Shown here: piece by piece, positions 6,029 to 13,090 of the stretch
Layout of the letters: every line of letters begins with the position of its first letter
How positions within the stretch are numbered: the stretch's first letter is position 1
NCBI GenBank assembly: GCA_030619985.1
Contig: JAUXAI010000029.1
Span: forward strand, 1 to 14,513
Reading direction: 5' to 3'
DNA length: 14,513 bases
DNA from: a bacterium
GTDB taxonomy: Bacteria > UBP18 > UBA7526
Notes under the pieces: model-generated
The model's input: only the letters and a program-made list of their open reading frames with translations
What the model was told of the DNA's origin: nothing
Database searches by the model: none
Program-made: the position numbers and the translations under genes

Positions 6029-6865
6029 AAATTCTTTTGATAGTCCTTTTATCTCTTTGTAAGAGAAGACTGGGCCATCGAGACAGGTATATTTGGGGCC
6101 GATGTTACAGTGGCCACACTTCCCCACTCCACATTTCATGTACCTTTCCAGGTTAGCAAATATTCTCTCGTCCTTAAGGCCTATCTTTACCAATCCCTCA
6201 ATGACAAAGGGAATCATGACCGGTGGGCCGCAGACAAAGGCAAAGGCCTTTTTAGGGTTTACTTTTATCTTCTCAAATAGAGTAGTAACCACTCCCACAT
6301 TCCTCTTCCATTTACCATCCCCTTCATCAACAGTGACTAGTAACTCTACATCCTTTCTCCTCTCCCATCCCTTCAGTTCATCCTTAAAGACCAGTTCCTC
6401 TGGATTCTTTGCTCCATAGAGGATGATTATTCTTTCAAAATTCTTTCGCTTATCGAGTATATAGTTTATCAAGGACCTTAGGGGCGCCAGGCCGATCCCT
6501 CCTCCCACAAATAGGATATCGTATCCTCTTATATCTTTTATGGGAAAGCCATTCCCGAAGGGACCCCTTAGGCCAATCACCTGACCTTTCCTTAAATTAT
6601 GGAGAGCACTGGTTACAGAACCAACATCCTTTATACTGATTTGAAGGTCCTTCTGAGTAGGAGAGGATGATATGGAGAAGGGAGCCTCTCCTGTCCCAAA
6701 GACAGAAATCTCCAGGAATTGACCGGGAATAAACTTTATTTTCTCTTTTAGGAAAAAGGTAAACCCCGCCCCTCGTAGAGGAGCGAGGGTAAAGGTCTTG
6801 ACGTCTGAGGTTTCTTTCTGTACTCTTTTAATCTTTCCTAATTGAGGAAGATAGATGTTCTTCAT
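6026..6865 (-). CDS. FAD/NAD(P)-binding oxidoreductase with C-terminal [2Fe-2S] site (HydG/PyrK-like)
   Basis: A 279-residue ferredoxin-NADP reductase-type subunit like the gamma subunit (HydG) of archaeal sulfhydrogenases and like PyrK. The FAD site is APFSISSSP (61-69), with RGPFGNGFP at 100-108. The nucleotide site is FVGGGIGLAPLRSLI (119-133) with CGPPVMI (212-218). The C-terminal C245-x4-C250-x2-C253-x7-C261 should hold a [2Fe-2S] cluster. The start ATG 6865 overlaps the upstream stop as ATGA; a frame extending to 6934 is rejected. It would carry electrons between NAD(P)H and the Fe-S subunit, and hence to FdhA. Residues 25-36 (FTLAPLRGAGFT) come from the palindromic element at 6762-6793 and look inserted just before the FAD-domain motif IPGQF. 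Confidence 0.92.
   Translation of the reverse strand: MKNIYLPQLGKIKRVQKETSDVKTFTLAPLRGAGFTFFLKEKIKFIPGQFLEISVFGTGEAPFSISSSPTQKDLQISIKDVGSVTSALHNLRKGQVIGLRGPFGNGFPIKDIRGYDILFVGGGIGLAPLRSLINYILDKRKNFERIIILYGAKNPEELVFKDELKGWERRKDVELLVTVDEGDGKWKRNVGVVTTLFEKIKVNPKKAFAFVCGPPVMIPFVIEGLVKIGLKDERIFANLERYMKCGVGKCGHCNIGPKYTCLDGPVFSYKEIKGLSKEF
6762..6793. repeat. Palindromic element, copy A, in frame within the HydG-like gene
   Basis: A 32-nt sequence identical at 31 of 32 positions to 7649-7680 in the neighbouring, unrelated gene. On the minus strand ACCC-T-CGCTCCTC and GAGGGGCGGGGT form a 12-bp stem with one bulged T, one G-U pair and a 3-nt loop. It is read as FTLAPLRGAGFT, counting a few flanking bases. 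Confidence 0.85.
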
Positions 6866-7905
6866 TTCATAATCTCGTGCATCACCCGGGGCATATTGAT
6901 GTTTCCAAGGCAGGTAGTAACACACCTTCCACAACCCACGCAGCCATGCATCCCAAACTGCTGGGGTTCGTAAACTAACTTATGATAGAATCTCCTCTTG
7001 ACTCGATCCTTCTTCTCTTCCCGGGGGTTATAGCCTCCGGCCATCCTAGTATAGCCGGAAAAGGTGCAGGAGTCCCAGGTACGCATTCTCTTTCCTTCCT
7101 CTTTACCAGTAACCCGATCGATGAGATTAAAGCAGAAACAGGTGGGACAGACATAGGAACAGCCTCCGCAGTTCTGACATCTGACGGCCAGTTCCTGCCA
7201 CAGACTCTCCGGCACCTCTTCATTTTCCATCTTCTTAGCCACCAGATCGAAGTCCACCTCTTCTTTAAACTTTCTCTCTGCCTCGCGAACCGTCTGGATA
7301 TTCTCCTCCTTCTCTTCCCTACTTGCCGGTCTGAAGAAGTAATCGTACCTTTCTATTAATTCTTTTCCTTTTCGGGAACCAATCTGGACATAGTATCTAT
7401 CCTTAAGGTCAGTGAGTTGGATATCGAATCCTCTTTTAAGAAAGGGACCGGTTCCTGCTGAAAGGCAGAAACAGTGTTCCTGGGGTTCGTTACATCCTAA
7501 GAGAATAAAGAGGGTATTATTCCTTCTGGTAAAGTAATAATTATCCTCATAGGCCAAGGCATAATAGCCATCGAGAAATAGAATGCCTGAGAAGTCACAG
7601 GGCCTTATCCCAAATATAATCCTTCTTTTGGTCTTTAGGGGAACGGTCAACCCCGCCCCTCGTGGAGGAGCGAGGGTAAACTCCTTTCCCTTCCAGGAGA
7701 AGAGGGTCTCAAACTGAGGAAAGAAGAACCTCTTGGGAGGCATGATGGTATTGGTAAAATCTAAAACAACATCATGTTCTGAGGTTATGGGATCGAAGAC
7801 GATATCTCCTCCCTTTCCCTCAACCGGGGCAATGATCTCAAAATGCTTATTAAGTCTTCTTATGAGGGGGAAGGTATGCTCTTTGTAGAGTATCCAATCT
7901 CTCAT
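6862..7905 (-). CDS. Fe-S electron-transfer subunit, HydB-like (4Fe-4S dicluster domain)
   Basis: A 347-residue cytoplasmic Fe-S protein like the beta subunit of sulfhydrogenases (HydB) and AsrA. The N-terminal half carries IIFGIRPCDFSGILFLD (96-112) and GCNEPQEHCFC (137-147), both conserved in that family. The C-terminal half has two [4Fe-4S] motifs: C243-x2-C246-x2-C249-x3-C253 (plus C256 and C258) and C322-x2-C325-x2-C328-x3-C332. It would pass electrons between FdhA and the flavin subunit. The start ATG 7905 overlaps the fdhA stop as ATGA, with AGAGG upstream; the 3' end overlaps the next gene by 4 nt, so the three subunits are translationally coupled. Residues 76-87 (FTLAPPRGAGLT) derive from the palindromic element at 7649-7680. 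Confidence 0.91.
   Translation of the reverse strand: MRDWILYKEHTFPLIRRLNKHFEIIAPVEGKGGDIVFDPITSEHDVVLDFTNTIMPPKRFFFPQFETLFSWKGKEFTLAPPRGAGLTVPLKTKRRIIFGIRPCDFSGILFLDGYYALAYEDNYYFTRRNNTLFILLGCNEPQEHCFCLSAGTGPFLKRGFDIQLTDLKDRYYVQIGSRKGKELIERYDYFFRPASREEKEENIQTVREAERKFKEEVDFDLVAKKMENEEVPESLWQELAVRCQNCGGCSYVCPTCFCFNLIDRVTGKEEGKRMRTWDSCTFSGYTRMAGGYNPREEKKDRVKRRFYHKLVYEPQQFGMHGCVGCGRCVTTCLGNINMPRVMHEIMK
7649..7680. repeat. Palindromic element, copy B, in frame within the HydB-like gene
   Basis: 31 of 32 bases match copy A (6762-6793); the single change is in the hairpin loop. The reading frame is the same as in copy A, giving FTLAPPRGAGLT. The two host genes are not homologous, so the likeness must come from the element itself. 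Confidence 0.85.
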
Positions 7906-9932
7906 CTCTCTATCCTCTCTATTCTAACTGCACAGACCTTATACTCCGGTATCTTGGCCTTGGGATCCAGAACGGGATTAGTTAATAGATTGGCTGCGGC
8001 TTCTTTGAAGTGAAAGGGGATGAAGACCGTTCCCGGGATGATTAATTCACCTACCAAGGCCTGAATGGTAATCTTTCCTCGGCGGGAGATGACCCTCACC
8101 ATCTCCTTATTCTTTATTCCTAACCTCTGGGCATCCTGGAGATTCATCTCAATAAACCCTTCAGGATACTCACGATGGAGGGTAGAAGAACGACGGGTCA
8201 TACTTCCTGTATGCCAGTGGTAGTAGAGTCTCCCCGTAGTAAGGATGAAGGAATACTTCTTGCTGGGAAGTTCCTTAGCAGGTTTATAATCTATGGGTGT
8301 GAAATGCCCCTTCCCCCGAGAGAAGGAGCCCCGATGGAGAAAGGTAGTACCAGGATGCTTCTTATTCCAACAGGGCCATTGGAGGCCAAAGGTCTTTTCC
8401 AGCCGATCGTAGTAAATACCGCCATAGATGGGGGTAAGGAGGGCGATCTCCTCCATTACTTCTTCAGGCGATTCATAATTTAGCGGGTAACCCATCTTTT
8501 TCGATAGGTCACAGATTATCTCCCAGTCTGCTTTTGCCTCTCCCACGGGGTTGATGGATTTCCTCACCCTCTGTACCCTTCTCTCTGTAGAGGTGAAGGA
8601 CCCGTCCTTCTCAGCAAAGGAGGCTCCAGGTAGGACAACGTCTGCTAACTGGGCGGTCTCAGTGAGAAAGATATCTTGAACCACAAGAAAATCGAGGCTC
8701 TTCAAGGCTTCTACAGTATGGGTAATATCGGGGTCGGAGAGGGCCGGGTTTTCGCCCATAATATACATCCCTTTTATCCTTCCCGCCTCGCGAACCATCT
8801 CAATTATAGTAAGCCCCTTATTCTGAGGTAGTTTCACATTCCAGGCCCTCTCAAACTTCCTCCTACAGGGAGCATTTGATACCTTCTGGTATCCAGAGTA
8901 GAAATCAGGAAGGGCGCCCATATCGCAGGCCCCCTGGACATTATTCTGCCCTCGCAAGGGATTCAAACCAGTATAAGGACGACCAACATGGGAAGTAAGT
9001 AGCGTAAGATTAGCTAAGGATAATACATTATCTGTTCCCGTAACATGCTGGGTGATACCCATGGAGTAGATGAGTATGGCTCTCTTCGCCCGGGCATAGA
9101 TGCCTGCCGCTTCCTTAAGATCTTCTTTTGGAATGCCGGTTATTCTCTCCACATACTGAGGGGTAAACTTGGCTAATTTTCTCTTCAAGGCGGGAAAGTT
9201 CTCCGTCCTCTTCTTTACGAAGTCTAAGTTTGCCAGTCCCTTCTTCAGAATAACGTGCATCATTCCATTGATCCAGGCGACATCCGTTCCTGGGCGAGGT
9301 TTCAGATGAAGGAGGGCGAAGGAAACCAGCTGAGTTGTCCGGGGATCGACAACGATGAGGCTGGCTCCTTTCTCTACGGCATTCAGTATACGGGAGCCGA
9401 TCTGGGGATGCTGAAGGGTGGTATTGGAGCCGGCAACCAGAATGCAGTCCGCCTCCTCAATCTCATTGATGGAGTTGGTCATGGCTCCGGAGCCAAAGGC
9501 GGTGGCCAGACCCACTACCGTAGAGGAGTGGCAGAGCCGAGCACAGTGATCGATATTATTCGTCCCCAAAACAGCCCGAGTGAACTTAGAGAGAAGATAG
9601 TTTTCCTCATTGGTACACTTCGCAGAAGCAAGAACTCCCAGGCTATCCGGACCAAATCTCTTCTTGATCCTCTTAAACTTCTCAGCGATAAGGTTAAAAG
9701 CCTCATCCCAGCTAACTTCTTCAAACCCCCCTTTCTTCTTAATGAGTGGAGTCCGAAGACGATCCGGATGCTGGATGAACTCATGAATATTCCAACCCTT
9801 AACACAGAGAGACCCACGAGAGATGGGATGCTCCCGAGAAGGGGTGACACCGATGACCTCATTTCCTTCCACTTGAAGATATAGTCCACAACCACAGCCG
9901 CAATAGGTACAGGTGGTTAGAATCTTCTTCAT
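7902..9932 (-). CDS. fdhA: Formate dehydrogenase catalytic subunit, cysteine type
   Basis: A 676-residue molybdopterin oxidoreductase close in layout to E. coli FdhF; it interconverts formate and CO2. The N-terminal [4Fe-4S] site is C8-x2-C11-x3-C15-x27-C43, followed by K45. The metal ligand is C134 in IDHCARLCHS, where FdhF has selenocysteine, and the catalytic H135 follows it. NPLRGQNNVQGACDMGALP is the strongly conserved formate dehydrogenase signature, and TTGRLYYHWHTGSMTRRS near the C-terminus belongs to the cofactor-binding domain. There is no Tat signal and no extra ferredoxin domain, so the enzyme is cytoplasmic and depends on the two overlapping downstream subunits. The start ATG 9932 has AAAGGA at 7 nt; a promoter lies at 9964-9992. 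Mo versus W cannot be told. Confidence 0.95.
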   Translation of the reverse strand: MKKILTTCTYCGCGCGLYLQVEGNEVIGVTPSREHPISRGSLCVKGWNIHEFIQHPDRLRTPLIKKKGGFEEVSWDEAFNLIAEKFKRIKKRFGPDSLGVLASAKCTNEENYLLSKFTRAVLGTNNIDHCARLCHSSTVVGLATAFGSGAMTNSINEIEEADCILVAGSNTTLQHPQIGSRILNAVEKGASLIVVDPRTTQLVSFALLHLKPRPGTDVAWINGMMHVILKKGLANLDFVKKRTENFPALKRKLAKFTPQYVERITGIPKEDLKEAAGIYARAKRAILIYSMGITQHVTGTDNVLSLANLTLLTSHVGRPYTGLNPLRGQNNVQGACDMGALPDFYSGYQKVSNAPCRRKFERAWNVKLPQNKGLTIIEMVREAGRIKGMYIMGENPALSDPDITHTVEALKSLDFLVVQDIFLTETAQLADVVLPGASFAEKDGSFTSTERRVQRVRKSINPVGEAKADWEIICDLSKKMGYPLNYESPEEVMEEIALLTPIYGGIYYDRLEKTFGLQWPCWNKKHPGTTFLHRGSFSRGKGHFTPIDYKPAKELPSKKYSFILTTGRLYYHWHTGSMTRRSSTLHREYPEGFIEMNLQDAQRLGIKNKEMVRVISRRGKITIQALVGELIIPGTVFIPFHFKEAAANLLTNPVLDPKAKIPEYKVCAVRIERIER

Positions 9933-9963
9933 CTTTTATCCTTTATTTCTTTTCTTTATAGAT

Positions 9964-9992
9964 AGTATATCTCCTTAAACTTCCCTTGTCAA
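9964..9992 (-). promoter_or_regulatory. Sigma-70-type promoter of the formate operon
   Basis: On the minus strand a perfect TTGACA (9992-9987), 17-nt spacer and TATACT (9969-9964). Transcription would begin near 9957, about 25 nt before the fdhA ATG. No molybdate riboswitch or clear FNR-type palindrome was seen in the 144-nt gap to the M23 gene. Confidence 0.88.
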
Positions 9993-10076
9993 CCATAAAT
10001 TCTCTTTTTACTCTTTCCAAATTATTAAGAATTTGAAAATATAAAAAGAATTTAAACAGGGCAAGAGGTATTCATG

Positions 10077-11285
10077 CTATTGGATCATATCGGGAATATT
10101 CTCCAGTTGGGCGAGGCAGGTCTCTTTTATTCTGTTAAACTCTTCCCGGTATTCCTTCTTGACCGATTTTACTGCGGGCAGTTTCAACCTCAAAAAATTA
10201 ACATGTTTTCCATCTTTAATCATTCTGAAGTCTAAATGGGGCCCGGTGGAGAGACCACTTGAACCAACGCGACCGATGACCTGTCCCTGGCGTACCCTTT
10301 CTCCTACCCTTATTCCTTTTGCGTATCTCCTCAGATGGCCATAGGTAGTATAATATCCTCTTTTGTGCTTTATCTTTATAAACCTCCCAAAGCCTTTCTT
10401 CCATCCACAATAGACTACTCTTCCATCTCCAATACTTCTCACCCGTGTTCCAATGGGAGCCGCATAATCGATACCCGGATGGGGACGATAGACCTTTAGG
10501 ATAGGATGGAATCTGCGATATGAGAAATAGGAGCTTATTCTTCTATAACTTAGAGGAGACCTCAGGAACTGTTTCCTTAAGGACTTTCCCTCTTCTGTGA
10601 AGTAGCCCCTATGGCCTTCTGGATCCTCAAAGTAGATTGCGGTATGAGTCTTGTGTCTATTGATATATTGGGCAGTGAGTATTTTTCCATCAAAGACTGT
10701 CTTCCCATTATCTACATATTTTTCCCATACCAATCTAAATCTATCTCCTGGCCAGGACTCGGTATTAAAATCGATCTCCCAGTCAAAAATATCAGCCATC
10801 TTCTCAGCGAGTTGGGCCGATTGACCTTCCTTCAGTATGGCTTCATAGAGGGAGGTCTCTATTTTTCCTTCTACCCTAGCGATCTTTTTCTCAACAGGAA
10901 GCCTCTCCCTCTTGGCAACCAACCTTCCGGATTCGTCTTCCTCTACCAGGTAAAAGTCGATGGGGCTTACGGTAGTGTAGTATTTAAAATTTTTGAAGCG
11001 CCCCTCTAAGTCCCTCTCTAATTCATAGCGATCACCTATCTGGGATTTCTTTACATCGAAGACCGGCTTGAGAGCCTTCTCTAAAAGGATTATCTTATCT
11101 CTTGGTATCCCTTCCCTTATCAGGGCGAGGTACAAGGACTCCCCCTTTCTGATCTCTCCCGTCACCACCTCAGTCATAGAAGAGATGAGTCTTTCCTGAC
11201 GGAGATGCTCCACCTTTCTTAAGATAAAAAGAAAGGCAACGAGCATCAGAAAGAGAATAAAGAGGCAAAGAATTTTTCTTTTCAT
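10077..11285 (-). CDS. Membrane-anchored M23 (LytM-like) murein endopeptidase
   Basis: A 402-residue protein with an uncleaved-looking N-terminal membrane anchor (about 5-22), a periplasmic region resembling the MepM/Csd3 N-terminal domains (about 40-240), and a C-terminal M23 zinc peptidase domain (about 255-370). It would cut peptide cross-links of peptidoglycan. Zinc-site motifs are H269-x3-D273 (HPGIDYAAPIG), YGHL with H317, and TGPH350-L-D352 instead of the textbook HxH, so the third zinc ligand would be Asp. The remaining fold markers (VVYCGWKKGFG, VRQGQVIGRVGSSGLSTG) are intact. The start ATG 11285 has only a weak AGAG and lies 9 nt after the U-run of the ribosomal terminator. A promoter was not found; it may depend on readthrough or on one inside rplQ. 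Confidence 0.9.
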   Translation of the reverse strand: MKRKILCLFILFLMLVAFLFILRKVEHLRQERLISSMTEVVTGEIRKGESLYLALIREGIPRDKIILLEKALKPVFDVKKSQIGDRYELERDLEGRFKNFKYYTTVSPIDFYLVEEDESGRLVAKRERLPVEKKIARVEGKIETSLYEAILKEGQSAQLAEKMADIFDWEIDFNTESWPGDRFRLVWEKYVDNGKTVFDGKILTAQYINRHKTHTAIYFEDPEGHRGYFTEEGKSLRKQFLRSPLSYRRISSYFSYRRFHPILKVYRPHPGIDYAAPIGTRVRSIGDGRVVYCGWKKGFGRFIKIKHKRGYYTTYGHLRRYAKGIRVGERVRQGQVIGRVGSSGLSTGPHLDFRMIKDGKHVNFLRLKLPAVKSVKKEYREEFNRIKETCLAQLENIPDMIQ

Positions 11286-11294
11286 TTCTCTAAC

Positions 11295-11326
11295 AAAAAG
11301 CCTCCCCGATATATCGGGGAGGCTTT
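11295..11326 (-). terminator. Intrinsic terminator of the ribosomal protein operon
   Basis: A perfect 30-nt palindrome (11297-11326; arm AAAGCCTCCCCGATA) followed on the minus strand by TTTTTG. It lies 34 nt after the rplQ stop. The plus side has only a short TTT, so it acts mainly on the minus strand. Confidence 0.94.
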
Positions 11327-11360
11327 GATCTGGAAGTCCTTCATTCTAATTCGGGCCCTC

Positions 11361-11840
11361 TCATCTAAACCGAAACCATCTCTTAAAGAATGGTTCTTTC
11401 TTTGCTACTGGAGGTTTTTTCTCTTCTGGCTTTGGTTTTACTTCCTTAATTTCCTTAGGCTTTTTCTCTACCTTCTCTTTTTTCTTTTCAACTACTGGGG
11501 CGACCTTTTCCACCAATTCTATCAGAGCCAGGAAGGCATTATCCCCCCTTCTCTGCCCCAATCTGAGGATTCGGGTATAACCACCGGGCCTTTCCTTAAA
11601 TTTGGGACCAATCTGAGAGAAGAGCTTCTTCAGGACCTCCTTATCTCTTATCACCTTCCCCGCTTCCCTTCTCGAAGCCAGGGTATCCTTCTTTGCCTTA
11701 CTAATTAGCCTTTCTACCACTCCCCTCACCTCCTTTGCTCTGGGAAGGGTGGTGGTGATTCTCTCATAACGCAGAAGGGAGGTGGCCAGATTGGAAAGCG
11801 TGGCCTTCCTATGGGAGGAGGTGCGTCCCAGTTTTCTCAT
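11361..11840 (-). CDS. rplQ: 50S ribosomal protein L17 with a charged C-terminal tail
   Basis: Residues 1-112 are a normal bL17, a large-subunit protein near the peptide exit tunnel: KLGRTSSHRKA (3-13), SLLRYERITTT (21-31), AKEVR (35-39) and GGYTRILRLGQRRGDNAFLALIEL (86-109). A tail of about 47 residues follows, rich in Lys, Glu and Pro and ending in the aromatic-basic FFKRWFRFR. Many L17 proteins stop near residue 115-125, so this is an extension. The start ATG 11840 has AAGGTG 5 nt upstream; this site lies in one arm of an inverted repeat (11841-11977). It is the last gene of the operon, before the terminator at 11295-11326. Confidence 0.96.
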   Translation of the reverse strand: MRKLGRTSSHRKATLSNLATSLLRYERITTTLPRAKEVRGVVERLISKAKKDTLASRREAGKVIRDKEVLKKLFSQIGPKFKERPGGYTRILRLGQRRGDNAFLALIELVEKVAPVVEKKKEKVEKKPKEIKEVKPKPEEKKPPVAKKEPFFKRWFRFR

Positions 11841-11977
11841 CCCGCACCTTTTTTATGATTCACCCCGCCCCTTCCTTGCACGCAGTCGGGGATTTGGGGA
11901 GAAGAAGGAGCGGGGTTCACAAAGCTTTTTCTTTTGCTTTTTAAAAGATAAATATAGAACATGATAAAAGGTGCGGG
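11841..11977. repeat. Nested inverted repeats filling the rpoA-rplQ spacer
   Basis: Outer arms CCCGCACCTTTT (11841-11852) and AAAAGGTGCGGG (11966-11977) are perfectly complementary over 12 bp. Inner arms 11862-11877 (ACCCCGCCCCTTCCTT) and 11901-11916 can form a 15-bp RNA stem on the minus strand with two G-U pairs. The inner arms share GGGGCGGGGT and the opposite CGCTCCT with the palindromes at 6762 and 7649. The outer 3' arm contains the whole rplQ ribosome-binding site. The spacer of 139 nt is long for this gene pair. Confidence 0.75.
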
Positions 11978-11979
11978 GC

Positions 11980-12969
11980 TCATCTCTTTATCCCCGGAGA
12001 TAGCCCATAGCTTGTTAAAATCTTCTTTATCTCTTCTAAGGACTTCTTACCGAAGTTTCTTATCTTCAAGAGTTCTTCCTCGCTCTTCCTGGCCAGCTGA
12101 CCGATGGTCTTTATCTTGGTTACTTTAAGGCAGTTGGCGCTGCGTACAGAGAGTTCCAGTTCCTCAATGCTCTTATTCAGAATCTCATCTACCCTCCTCT
12201 CTTCTTCTTTCACCTCAACCTCCTCTTCCTCTTTAGGTTCAGGGAAAGTGATGAAGAGATCGAGGTGGTTCTTTAATATCTTGGCAGCAAAAGCCACCGC
12301 ATCATCTGGCCTGACGCTTCCATCTGTCCAGACCTCTAGGATAAGCCGATCATAGTCTGTGATCTTTCCCACCCTGGTATTCTCTACCCGGTAACTCACC
12401 TTCTTTATGGGAGTAAATATGGAGTCTATGGGAATGGTCCCGATGGGATTATTCTCTTTTTTATGTCTCTCTGCAGTAATATATCCCCTACCCACATTTA
12501 CCGCGATCTCCATATTCAGTTTACCCTTTTCATTCAAGGTGGCGATATGGAGGTCGGGATTCAGGATCTCGACATCGGCATCCTTGGTGATATGGGAGGC
12601 CTTGACCTCTAAAGGCCCTTTGACCTTTAGATATAGGGTCTTGGGCTTTGCTTTATATAGTTTTAGGAGTAACTGCTTGAGGTTCAGGATGATCTGGGGG
12701 ACATCCTCCATTATCCCAGGAATGGTAGAGAACTCATGCTGAACTCCTTGAATCTTGATGCTGGTTACCGCTGCTCCAGTTAGGGAGGAGAGGAGTATCC
12801 GGCGCAGAGAGTTTCCAATGGTTATTCCATAGCCCCTTTCTAAGGGCTGAGCAACAAATTTACCATAGGTAGCAGAGAGGGTCTGCTTCTCCCACTCTAT
12901 CCTCTTGGGTTTGATGAACCCCTTCCACTGGATGCTTATATCCTGCACTTCTCTTTTGGCCTTTGCCAT
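11980..12969 (-). CDS. rpoA: RNA polymerase alpha subunit
   Basis: Alpha subunit of 329 residues, of normal length. The N-terminal dimerisation and assembly domain covers about 12-240, including GYGITIGNSLRRILLSSLTGAAVTSIKI (47-73). An acidic linker (about 245-262, Glu-rich) leads to the C-terminal DNA-binding domain (about 266-325) with the helix-hairpin-helix LELSVRSANCLK (271-282) and IRNFGKKSLEEI (303-314). The Arg in VRSANCLK matches the residue that contacts UP elements and activators. The start ATG 12969 has AAGGAGG at good spacing. It follows rpsD after a 121-nt repeat-bearing spacer. Confidence 0.98.
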   Translation of the reverse strand: MAKAKREVQDISIQWKGFIKPKRIEWEKQTLSATYGKFVAQPLERGYGITIGNSLRRILLSSLTGAAVTSIKIQGVQHEFSTIPGIMEDVPQIILNLKQLLLKLYKAKPKTLYLKVKGPLEVKASHITKDADVEILNPDLHIATLNEKGKLNMEIAVNVGRGYITAERHKKENNPIGTIPIDSIFTPIKKVSYRVENTRVGKITDYDRLILEVWTDGSVRPDDAVAFAAKILKNHLDLFITFPEPKEEEEVEVKEEERRVDEILNKSIEELELSVRSANCLKVTKIKTIGQLARKSEEELLKIRNFGKKSLEEIKKILTSYGLSPGIKR

Positions 12970-12996
12970 TTAATAACCTCCTTATCAGTCGGTTAT

Positions 12997-13075
12997 AGTT
13001 CGGAGCACGCTCGGCTTCGCCTCGCTTGAGTTCGGTGCATTTTTTCTCCGAACTCCGAACTCCCAACTCCGAACT
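12997..13075. repeat. Heptanucleotide tandem and inverted repeats in the rpsD-rpoA spacer
   Basis: Plus-strand 13048-13075 is four tandem 7-nt units: CCGAACT, CCGAACT, CCCAACT, CCGAACT. The complement AGTTCGG occurs at 12997-13003 and 13029-13035, so several alternative hairpins can form in the RNA ahead of rpoA. The rest of the 121-nt spacer holds the rpoA ribosome-binding site and nothing else that I recognise. Confidence 0.7.
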
Positions 13076-13090
13076 TCTTATATTCGTGTA

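Noticed and set aside
6866-6934. Extended N-terminus of the HydG-like protein starting at 6934
   Set aside because: The extra 23 residues overlap the Fe-S motif region of the upstream gene and have no family counterpart; the ATGA overlap at 6865 is the natural start.
9525-9540. Selenocysteine at the formate dehydrogenase active site
   Set aside because: The active-site codon encodes Cys134 (ARLCHS), there is no in-frame TGA, and no SECIS element is required.
9255-9884. A 209-codon open frame on the plus strand, opposite fdhA
   Set aside because: It lies wholly antisense to strongly conserved formate dehydrogenase sequence, shows no recognisable domain and no convincing ribosome-binding site; it is a shadow of fdhA codon use.
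10018-10035. Terminator after the M23 gene (CAAATT/AATTTG hairpin)
   Set aside because: The 6-bp stem is entirely A/T-rich apart from its end pair and has no U-run on the minus strand, so it is too weak to call.
12997-13075. CRISPR array
   Set aside because: Units are only 7 nt and directly abutting, with no spacers and no cas genes nearby.
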